A stretch of DNA of 7,461 nucleotides from JBJEQG01 sp051881635 (GTDB lineage Bacteria > Bacillota > Clostridia > Oscillospirales > Acutalibacteraceae). A program made the translations under genes and the position numbers. The first letter of the stretch is position 1; each line of letters begins with the position of its first letter. This document shows, one piece after another, positions 1 to 5,601 of this stretch. The stretch is taken from contig JBJEQG010000168.1 of NCBI GenBank assembly GCA_051881635.1, positions 1 through 7,461 on the forward strand, in the 5' to 3' direction. The notes beneath the pieces were generated by a model that worked only from the letters and a program-made list of their open reading frames with translations, searched no databases and was not told the DNA's origin.

Positions 1-77
1 TGGCGCGCTTGGAGGGACTCGAACCCCCGACCTACTGGTTCGTAGCCAGTCACTCTATCCAGCTGAGCTACAAACGC
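1..77 (-). tRNA. tRNA-Arg (anticodon ACG), complete, CCA encoded
   Basis: Read on the minus strand, the sequence folds into a full 77-nt cloverleaf. The acceptor stem is GCGTTTG (71-77) paired with CAAGCGC (5-11), with one G-T wobble. It is followed by a discriminator G (4) and an encoded CCA (1-3). The anticodon stem is ACTGG/CCAGT around the loop CTACGAA, which gives anticodon ACG, an arginine tRNA for CGN codons. The T arm has the usual TTCGAGT loop. In bacteria the A of ACG is normally deaminated to inosine by TadA; that is family knowledge, not visible here. The 3' end coincides with the first base of the window, so whatever lies downstream is unseen. Confidence 0.97.
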
Positions 78-101
78 ATACTCATTTCCGAGTGCTTATA
101 T

Positions 102-130
102 ATAATACCACTTGGAACTTAAAAAGTCAA
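102..130 (-). promoter_or_regulatory. Promoter of the tRNA-Arg gene
   Basis: On the minus strand TTGACT (125-130) is separated by exactly 17 bp from TATTAT (102-107). The -10 box lies 24 bp before the mature tRNA 5' end at 77, leaving room for a short leader removed by RNase P. Spacing and boxes fit a vegetative sigma-A-type promoter. Confidence 0.8.
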
Positions 131-235
131 GGGTTTTTGAAAAAAATTCCGAAATTTTTTTATAGAATAAGTGTCAAAATAAGACTTGAAATAAATATTT
201 ATTTTGGAAATAATAGGGAAAATTAGTATTATCGC

Positions 236-264
236 TTGACATACAAATTTTTTTAAAGTACAAT
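236..264 (+). promoter_or_regulatory. Promoter of the zinc-ribbon membrane protein gene
   Basis: A perfect -35 TTGACA (236-241), a 17-bp spacer and -10 TACAAT (259-264) make a near-consensus sigma-A promoter. An in-frame ATG at 263 lies inside the -10 box, so it cannot be in the message. Transcription should begin near 270-272, leaving a leader of about 40 nt before the real start at 311. Confidence 0.85.
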
Positions 265-297
265 GAATATAGTTTGGTTATTTGGAATTTATATTTT

Positions 298-303
298 GGA
301 GGA
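298..303 (+). promoter_or_regulatory. Ribosome binding site that fixes the start at 311
   Basis: GGAGGA lies 7 nt before ATG 311. No comparable site precedes the upstream in-frame ATG at 263, which falls within the promoter. This site therefore decides the start of the zinc-ribbon protein. Confidence 0.85.
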
Positions 304-310
304 AAAGTCT

Positions 311-1000
311 ATGAGATTTTGTAGCAAATGTGGTGCACAGCTTGAAGATGACAGCCGTTTCTGTGCTTCATGCGGTGCAGAAAACACCGTACCGACTTAT
401 GCCGGTCAACCGCAAAACGCTGCCTACCAACAGCAGAACGGTGCTTATCAGCAACAGAATGCTTACCAACAGCCTAACAACGCTCAGCAGGGCGGTTACA
501 ATGCTCAGGGTGTTCCGCCTATGGGTACTCCTTATGGTACACCGAATCAAGGCAGTTTTATGGATAAAGTTAAACAACTTCTTTTCGGCACAACAGAATA
601 TCAAATGGACCCGCAAGATGTTGCCGCTAACAAGACTGTTGGCATTATTTCCTGTTTCTGGATTTTGTTCTTTGTTCCGCTTTGTGCAAACGGTTCTTCT
701 GTTTACAACCGCTTTAAAGCAAACCAAAGTCTGTGGGTATTGATTACCAATGCGGGATTAGGTATTGTTTTCGCTATTCTGTCCCTTATTGTTAATGCTA
801 TTTTCCCGCCGATAAAAGAAACTTTCTATGGCTATACTTACGCTTATCACCCAAATGCTGTCGCTGTTATTTTCAATGTTATTTTTGGCATTGTTTGCTA
901 TGGTTCTGCTTTGTTCCTGTGGGTTATGAACCTTGTTTATGCTATTCAAGGTCGTGCAAAGGAGTTGCCGATTGTCGGTAAAATCCGTATCATCAAATAA
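311..1000 (+). CDS. Zinc-ribbon membrane protein with Gln/Tyr/Asn-rich linker
   Basis: The product is 229 residues long when started at ATG 311, which has a good ribosome binding site; the 16-residue longer reading begins inside the promoter and is rejected. Residues 4-21 form a CxxC-10-CxxC zinc ribbon (Cys 4, 7, 18, 21). Residues 30-82 are a low-complexity Gln/Asn/Tyr/Gly/Pro linker with repeated AYQQxN units. From about 105 the protein is hydrophobic, with likely membrane segments near 109-126, 141-165 and 183-211. A short polar tail ends in LPIVGKIRIIK. The RFKANQ motif (134-139) and the tail resemble DUF4870-like zinc-ribbon membrane proteins common in Clostridia, whose function is unknown. 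No signal peptide is seen, so the zinc ribbon is probably cytoplasmic. The gene appears monocistronic, with its own promoter and terminator. The domain reading is solid; the role is unknown. Confidence 0.88.
   Translation: MRFCSKCGAQLEDDSRFCASCGAENTVPTYAGQPQNAAYQQQNGAYQQQNAYQQPNNAQQGGYNAQGVPPMGTPYGTPNQGSFMDKVKQLLFGTTEYQMDPQDVAANKTVGIISCFWILFFVPLCANGSSVYNRFKANQSLWVLITNAGLGIVFAILSLIVNAIFPPIKETFYGYTYAYHPNAVAVIFNVIFGIVCYGSALFLWVMNLVYAIQGRAKELPIVGKIRIIK
422..478 (+). repeat. Imperfect tandem AYQQxN-coding repeat
   Basis: Codons 38-56 of the zinc-ribbon protein encode three near-identical units (AYQQQNG, AYQQQN, AYQQPN). The codons differ between copies (CAA/CAG, TAC/TAT), so the repeat is conserved more at protein than at DNA level and is not a simple recent slippage product. 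Confidence 0.7.
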
Positions 1001-1020
1001 TTAACAACAAATACTTATAA

Positions 1021-1056
1021 AGAGCCGTCCGCAAGGGGCGGCTCTTATTGTTTTTA
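1021..1056 (+). terminator. Intrinsic terminator of the zinc-ribbon gene
   Basis: AGAGCCGTCC (1021-1030) pairs with GGGCGGCTCT (1036-1045) to form a 10-bp GC-rich stem with one wobble and a 5-nt loop. TTATTGTTTTT follows. It lies 20 bp after the stop codon at 1000. Confidence 0.9.
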
Positions 1057-1063
1057 AATATAG

Positions 1064-1105
1064 AAAAAATTGCCTTCTCTATAAAACAAGAGAAGGCAAT
1101 TTTTT
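1064..1105 (-). terminator. Terminator of the HD-GYP gene, probably bidirectional
   Basis: ATTGCCTTCTCT (1069-1080) and AGAGAAGGCAAT (1089-1100) form a perfect 12-bp stem with an 8-nt loop, flanked by A-runs on the left and T-runs on the right. It can therefore end transcription in both directions. On the minus strand it directly follows the HD-GYP gene, and the TAA stop codon (1105-1107) is part of the A/T flank. On the plus strand it would back up the terminator at 1021-1056. Confidence 0.9.
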
Positions 1106-4100
1106 TATTTTATAATATCGGGCGTTTCACTGCTTGTATCGGGATTGAACATTTGCCATTTGTTTTTGTTGTGTTTTGCTTTGGAAAGAGCATTGATGGC
1201 ATGGTTATAAAGTTCCTCATAGGTTGTACCGTCAGTGGGATAAACAGAAACACCGACACAGGCGGAAATATCAATATTCTGCTTATTAAATTGATAGCTG
1301 TTTTTCAAAATCTCGCAAATATTTTGAGCCTTTATTTTAAGAACATCAGGGCTATGAATATTTTTTAAGAAGATAATGAAAACACCACCGTCCATGCGTC
1401 CGATAATATCGGAGTCACGGAAAATTTCTTTGATTTTGAGAGCATTTTCTTTCAATACAGCCTCATAAAAAATTGTGCCTAAAAGTTCGGAAACCTTTCT
1501 GATATTTTCAATTTCCAAAGCAAACATTGCATGAACAGCGTTGATACCTTCGCAGTTAAGGAAAACTTTAATGCGTTTTTCAGCACCCTGACGGCTATAA
1601 AGTGTGGTCACACGGTCTTTTTTATCATGTGCGTCCCCTACTTTTTCTTCGCTGATGTCCATCATAATGCCGATAACCTTTGTTGTCAGACCAGCATCGT
1701 TCTTGACAGGCACTAATTTGACTTTATTCAAACGAAATTGGTCTTTTTGTGTTCCCATGCGGAAACGAACTAAAGTTTCGTTGCAAGCGTTGCCCTCTTT
1801 GGCGGAAATCAATTTTTCAACAAAAGACTTACGGTCATCTTTATGGATTTTAATACTGCTTTGTGCAGCGAAAAGGAAGTTTTTGGTCATAGGTTTCGCA
1901 TGATAAATCTTTTCGTATGACTCGGAAAAGCGTACCGCATCGGTTGTGGGATTCCATTCAAAAATGACACAGTGTGTTTTTTCGAGAATTTCATTGTACA
2001 TATCCTTTGCCAAAACAATTTCGCTGCGTGTATGTTCTAAAATCGGATAAAGCGGAATAGTTGTTTCATGGCATAGCATGGAAAGGAATTGCTCTTTATC
2101 CAAATATGGTTTTGCATGAATGAAAAATTCAATATCGGTTTTTTCAGCAAGAATTGTAATCAATTCCATTGGTGTGCGTTCAGGAAGATAAGATTTTGTG
2201 CCAAGTTTGGAGAAGTATTCAATCAGATAAGTCAAAAGTTCAATGGGATAAACACCATTCGCAATATCGCTTACAAAATTTTCTGAGAATACTACACAGT
2301 CAAACAAACGGTCTGTCAGGCATTTGATATTGATTGTATTCATACCAAAGCAGAAAACACCAACTTTAAAATTTAATGCACGCAATCCCTCAACAAAGGC
2401 AACAATATCTTTTAAACTCAGAATGGCAAACAAATCCTGCGGCAAATACAAACAAACATCTTTGGAAAGTAATGGATATTTGTTAAGTATTTCTCCCATA
2501 GCGGAAAGAATATTTGTTGTATCCGTACTGTCATGGGCAAAGAAAATTGTGTAGAGTGAAATTGGCGGCAAGGTATAGCCTTTTTGTTCTACCTCATGCA
2601 AATAACGGATAAGGTTTTTGAGTGTATGTATGCTCAGGTTCATTGCTTTATCTGAACGGAGCGATATATCATATATATCCTCCAAAGAACCATAGACTTC
2701 ATCAAAGCTGAAATCACTTGGGACTTCATAAAGCTCATAACTGTCAAGCTGCTGTGTACGGATATTGACAATCGGACAGAAAATTCCATGATAGTCCACA
2801 AATTGTACGGTTTCATTTTCGGGAACCATAGCGGAATATAGTTCCAAATTCCATGAGGATTTTATATATGGTGTATAAAACAGATACATATTGCTTCCGT
2901 TATGACCGGCATATTCGGCGGCACAGCCGGCATTTTCGGACAGCTCGGCAAAATTAGAGCCGTCTGTCGGATAAAGAGCAATACCGATACTCAAAGACAA
3001 ACAGGGGGTTTCAATATCGCCGTATGTGTAAGTTCTTTTGAGAGAATGATAGAGATATTCCACAGCGGAAATCAACTCTATTTTGTCGGGACAGTCCTTG
3101 ACAAAGGCAACAAAATTATCTGCGTGTCCCTTGCCGAGAATAATGTTAAATATGGCATTTTTACGGATTATGGCGGCAATATCATTCAAAAGTTTTTTGT
3201 AGATTTTTTCGCCCGTCATCATATTGATTTTTTTGAAATTATCTATACTGATATAAAGAACGGCATGCGTACCGTTTTTGCCGCTATGTTCAAGATAATC
3301 GTTAACAAGATTGTCCATATATGCCATATTCCACAATCCCGTTATTGGTTCGCACTGCTCGGAAATACGGTCTTGGAATATAACTGTATCTGACGCAAAA
3401 ATCAAGCCTGTAAAGATAATCTGCTGAATTTTCTTTTCATTTTCGTTCCAAAATGGCAGAACCGTACAATGCACCCATTTATACTCATTATCATATAACT
3501 TCATACGGCAATCCAATGTTATTCTTTTTTGGTTGTTCGCCACTACACGATACAGATTTTCCATACGGAAAGTTTCCAAAAAACTTTGGCGGTCACTGTA
3601 ATGACAATATTCCATAAGCTGAGCTAAGGCGTCCATATAATTTTTGGGGCAGTATTCAAAAAACTGTGTCCAGTTATCTTTGCGGTCATAGAAATTATCG
3701 TGTTTGAGATTACACTCAAACACAAGGTCGCTGATACGGTAAATAATATCACAATCCCGTTTGTGAGTTTCTCTACCAACCTGTTTTTGATGCTCCAATG
3801 CGGCAATAAGGTCATTACGGCTCATCTTGGCATAGAAAGCATCAACCGAAGCTGGCTCGGCTTCTTCGTCAGGATTTTTGTCAGATTTGGGTTGTCCGTC
3901 GGCATAGCGTTCCGCCCATTCCTTAAACTGTGGCAATACAGTGGAAAAACACTCCATCATTTTTTCGGAAAAAGAGCCACACGCTCCCGAACGAATCATA
4001 TCTACTGCTTTTTCGTGGGAATAAGCCTGCTTGTATGGGCGTTTGCTTGTGAGGGCATCATAGCAATCGGCAACGGAAACCACTTGGGCACAAAGCGGAA

Positions 4101-4989
4101 TTTCATCTCCACTCAAACCGTCAGGGTATCCCATACCGTCCCATTTTTCATGGTGATATCGGCAGATTTGATAACAATAAGTATAATATTCGTTGTGTTC
4201 GATATTATCAATCGACTCTAAAATCTCACAACCCTTAGTAGTATGTGTTTTCATCAGTTTAAACTCATCGGAGGTCAAACGCTTGGGACTGAGAAGAATA
4301 GAGTCGGGAATTGCGATTTTACCTACATCATGCATTGCAGAAGCTGAGGAAATCAGGCGAATTTTTTCCTCCGTCAATTGTTCTTCCGGATAAAGCTTTG
4401 CAACTGCTCTGAGCAATATTTCCGTAAATTTTCTAATTCGGAAAATATGTTTACCTGACTCAACATCACGATATTCAATAATAGTGCTGAGTGTTTCCAG
4501 CATATCATTATTGATATTGGTAATCTTCTCCTGTTGCTGACGCAAACGGTTATTTTGTTCCAAAATATGTTCCGTTTGGGAACGCACAAGTTCCTCCAAA
4601 GATTTTTTTTGCTGAAAATATTCTATTAGATTTTCCAATCGGCGTTTTATAGCATAGGGATTCAGCGGAAGGCAAATACTGTCAGTAATAATATGATTTT
4701 TGATTGAATAATAAAAGCGACCGTCATGCGTATTTTCTTCCTCATAGAGAAGAAGAACAGGAAATTGGTTCAGTTCCTTACGGGTTTCCAAAAAAGAAAT
4801 GAAATCTGTACACATTTCATAACCCAAAAAGACAGCAACAATATTTTCGGCATGGTCATTAAAAATATGAATGGCTTTTGTCAATTCGGAGGTATACATA
4901 ACTTTATATTCATTATCAAAAAGTGTGCTCAAAAAAGACCGATTTTTTTCGGAAGCAGTTGCAATTAAAATAATATCGTCTTTTGGCAT
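1105..4989 (-). CDS. Multidomain HD-GYP c-di-GMP phosphodiesterase with degenerate REC, GGDEF and EAL modules
   Basis: A 1294-residue soluble protein with no membrane segments, starting at ATG 4989 behind GAGGTGA (4994-5000). Domains in order: degenerate receiver (about 1-125, without the acidic pocket or acceptor Asp), coiled coil (128-168), HD-GYP (168-360), PAS-like (412-535), GGDEF-like (546-706), EAL-like (730-985), PAS with PAC tail (998-1116) and a second GGDEF-like domain (1122-1283). HD-GYP keeps its signature: H181, H220-D221 in HDVGK, H249, HHE at 279-281, GYP at 287-289 and D308. The other enzyme sites are lost: GGDEF reads HADNF (622-626) and DGGVF (1200-1204), and EAL reads ELY (752-754). 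By family knowledge HD-GYP hydrolyses c-di-GMP to pGpG or GMP; I infer that the other modules sense or bind ligands. The start of the protein resembles RpfG-type REC-HD-GYP regulators. It appears to be a single-gene unit. Confidence 0.9.
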   Translation of the reverse strand: MPKDDIILIATASEKNRSFLSTLFDNEYKVMYTSELTKAIHIFNDHAENIVAVFLGYEMCTDFISFLETRKELNQFPVLLLYEEENTHDGRFYYSIKNHIITDSICLPLNPYAIKRRLENLIEYFQQKKSLEELVRSQTEHILEQNNRLRQQQEKITNINNDMLETLSTIIEYRDVESGKHIFRIRKFTEILLRAVAKLYPEEQLTEEKIRLISSASAMHDVGKIAIPDSILLSPKRLTSDEFKLMKTHTTKGCEILESIDNIEHNEYYTYCYQICRYHHEKWDGMGYPDGLSGDEIPLCAQVVSVADCYDALTSKRPYKQAYSHEKAVDMIRSGACGSFSEKMMECFSTVLPQFKEWAERYADGQPKSDKNPDEEAEPASVDAFYAKMSRNDLIAALEHQKQVGRETHKRDCDIIYRISDLVFECNLKHDNFYDRKDNWTQFFEYCPKNYMDALAQLMEYCHYSDRQSFLETFRMENLYRVVANNQKRITLDCRMKLYDNEYKWVHCTVLPFWNENEKKIQQIIFTGLIFASDTVIFQDRISEQCEPITGLWNMAYMDNLVNDYLEHSGKNGTHAVLYISIDNFKKINMMTGEKIYKKLLNDIAAIIRKNAIFNIILGKGHADNFVAFVKDCPDKIELISAVEYLYHSLKRTYTYGDIETPCLSLSIGIALYPTDGSNFAELSENAGCAAEYAGHNGSNMYLFYTPYIKSSWNLELYSAMVPENETVQFVDYHGIFCPIVNIRTQQLDSYELYEVPSDFSFDEVYGSLEDIYDISLRSDKAMNLSIHTLKNLIRYLHEVEQKGYTLPPISLYTIFFAHDSTDTTNILSAMGEILNKYPLLSKDVCLYLPQDLFAILSLKDIVAFVEGLRALNFKVGVFCFGMNTINIKCLTDRLFDCVVFSENFVSDIANGVYPIELLTYLIEYFSKLGTKSYLPERTPMELITILAEKTDIEFFIHAKPYLDKEQFLSMLCHETTIPLYPILEHTRSEIVLAKDMYNEILEKTHCVIFEWNPTTDAVRFSESYEKIYHAKPMTKNFLFAAQSSIKIHKDDRKSFVEKLISAKEGNACNETLVRFRMGTQKDQFRLNKVKLVPVKNDAGLTTKVIGIMMDISEEKVGDAHDKKDRVTTLYSRQGAEKRIKVFLNCEGINAVHAMFALEIENIRKVSELLGTIFYEAVLKENALKIKEIFRDSDIIGRMDGGVFIIFLKNIHSPDVLKIKAQNICEILKNSYQFNKQNIDISACVGVSVYPTDGTTYEELYNHAINALSKAKHNKNKWQMFNPDTSSETPDIIK

Positions 4990-5023
4990 ATTATCACCTC
5001 GTTAAAAATTTTTCGACATCTTT

Positions 5024-5052
5024 ATTATACAGGAAAATTCTTCAAAAGTACA
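5024..5052 (-). promoter_or_regulatory. Probable promoter of the HD-GYP gene
   Basis: On the minus strand a perfect TATAAT (5024-5029) lies 34 bp before the start codon. Seventeen bp upstream is TGTACT (5047-5052), which matches the -35 consensus at only three of six bases. The weak -35 suggests modest or activator-assisted expression. No c-di-GMP riboswitch is recognisable in the short leader. Confidence 0.55.
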
Positions 5053-5117
5053 GTCTTATTTATAAATATTTTGGATAAATATACAATTTTCCATAAACAA
5101 GTAATATTTTTTTAACG

Positions 5118-5155
5118 AAAAAGAAAAAAGTCCCCAAACAAAAATTTGGGAACTT
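5118..5155 (-). terminator. Intrinsic terminator of the small surface peptide gene
   Basis: In minus-strand RNA, AAGUUCCCAAA (5145-5155) pairs with UUUGGGGACUU (5128-5138) over 11 bp with a single U-G wobble and a 6-nt loop. A U-rich tract (UUUUUUCUUUUU in the DNA sense) follows. On the plus strand the same pair would be a C-A mismatch, so the hairpin is built for minus-strand transcripts. It lies 23 bp past the stop codon of the 76-residue gene. Confidence 0.9.
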
Positions 5156-5178
5156 TATATGTACTATGATCAAACAAA

Positions 5179-5409
5179 TTATTTAGATGCTTTCTTTGAC
5201 TTTACAGCGATAGCAACAGTAGCAACAGAAGCAAGAGCAACGCCGCCCAAAACAGCAGCTGTTGTTACACCATTATCACCTGTGGAAACAGGAAGATCAC
5301 CTTTGCTGCTATCAGAATCGCCCAAGTCAGCAGCAAAAGCTGTTGTTGTCATTGTCAAAGCAGCTACCGCAGCAGCCAAAACTACAAGAGCTTTTTTCAT
5401 CTTTCTCAT
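5179..5409 (-). CDS. Small exported peptide with sorting-signal-like C-terminus
   Basis: A 76-residue protein with a clear signal peptide: basic start MRKMKK, hydrophobic core 7-18, and an Ala-rich cleavage region after A26 (AFA/A) or A27. Then come about 17 polar residues rich in Asp, Ser and Gly, the motif LPVSTGDNG (39-47), a hydrophobic segment (48-69) and a Lys-rich tail (KSKKASK). This layout is that of a sortase cell-wall sorting signal. However, the canonical LPxTG has one extra residue (LPVSTG), so sortase use is inferred; a plain membrane-anchored peptide is the alternative. The exposed mature part is extraordinarily short. The start at 5409 has AAGGA 11 nt upstream; M4 (5400) is a less likely alternative. 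The gene has its own promoter and terminator, between the polysaccharide operon and the HD-GYP gene. Function unknown. Confidence 0.82.
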   Translation of the reverse strand: MRKMKKALVVLAAAVAALTMTTTAFAADLGDSDSSKGDLPVSTGDNGVTTAAVLGGVALASVATVAIAVKSKKASK

Positions 5410-5461
5410 AAAACATACATTCCTTTCTCAAATTATTGAGGTTTTATTTTTGAACAACCCT

Positions 5462-5490
5462 ATTGTAACATATCTGTAACCATAAATCAA
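5462..5490 (-). promoter_or_regulatory. Extended -10 promoter of the small surface peptide gene
   Basis: On the minus strand TTGATT (5485-5490), a 17-bp spacer and TACAAT (5462-5467) are joined by a TG one base upstream of the -10 (5469-5470), giving the extended -10 motif TGnTACAAT. The predicted leader is about 45-50 nt. A TGTAAC direct repeat overlaps the -10 and spacer. Confidence 0.75.
5464..5480. repeat. TGTAAC direct repeat, 11-bp period, within promoter
   Basis: TGTAAC at 5464-5469 and again at 5475-5480, separated by 5 bp, so the period is 11 bp, about one helical turn. The first copy overlaps the -10 box of the small peptide gene and the second lies in the spacer. This geometry suits a regulator that binds one face of the DNA and blocks the promoter; no regulator is identified. 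Confidence 0.5.
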
Positions 5491-5510
5491 TACCTTTAAA
5501 TAAATACAGT

Positions 5511-5597
5511 CATAAAATTTGAAATACATTTAAAAAGATAATTTTATGTATTTTTACTACATTATTGTCTTATTTAATGTTTAAATTACCATTTAAA
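5511..5597. other. AT-only inverted repeats after epsG
   Basis: Three weak inverted repeats lie between the EpsG stop codon and the next promoter: TTTAAAT/ATTTAAA (5580-5586, 5591-5597), AAATACAT/ATGTATTT (5522-5529, 5546-5553) and CATAAAAT/ATTTTATG (5511-5518, 5541-5548). The last two overlap and are mutually exclusive. None has a GC-rich stem with a clean U-tract, so a real terminator for the epsG operon is not evident. Confidence 0.3.
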
Positions 5598-5601
5598 AAT
5601 A

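Noticed and set aside
1..77. tRNA-Arg as an integration site for a mobile element
   Set aside because: tRNA 3' ends are common attachment sites, but the 3' side is outside the window and no integrase or repeated tRNA fragment is seen in the visible part.
136..164. A-run/T-run pair around 140-160 as a terminator
   Set aside because: The possible stem is made only of A-T pairs with no GC core, and no gene ends there; it is ordinary AT-rich spacer between divergent promoters.
263..310. N-terminal extension of the zinc-ribbon protein from ATG 263
   Set aside because: The ATG lies within the -10 box and has no ribosome binding site; ATG 311 has GGAGGA at good spacing.
330..743. Overlapping frames on both strands within the zinc-ribbon gene
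   Set aside because: The zinc ribbon and membrane segments fix the true frame; the alternatives have no initiation signals or domain content.
2902..4221. Long plus-strand open frames opposite the HD-GYP gene (163 and 173 codons)
   Set aside because: They are antisense shadows of a domain-rich coding sequence, have no convincing ribosome binding sites, and their translations show no recognisable domain.
4990..5030. c-di-GMP riboswitch in the leader of the HD-GYP gene
   Set aside because: The leader is only about 30 nt and shows none of the conserved riboswitch core.
5159..5479. Plus-strand 106-codon frame opposite the small surface peptide
   Set aside because: It runs antisense through a gene with a clear signal peptide, promoter and terminator on the minus strand, and itself overlaps that terminator and promoter.
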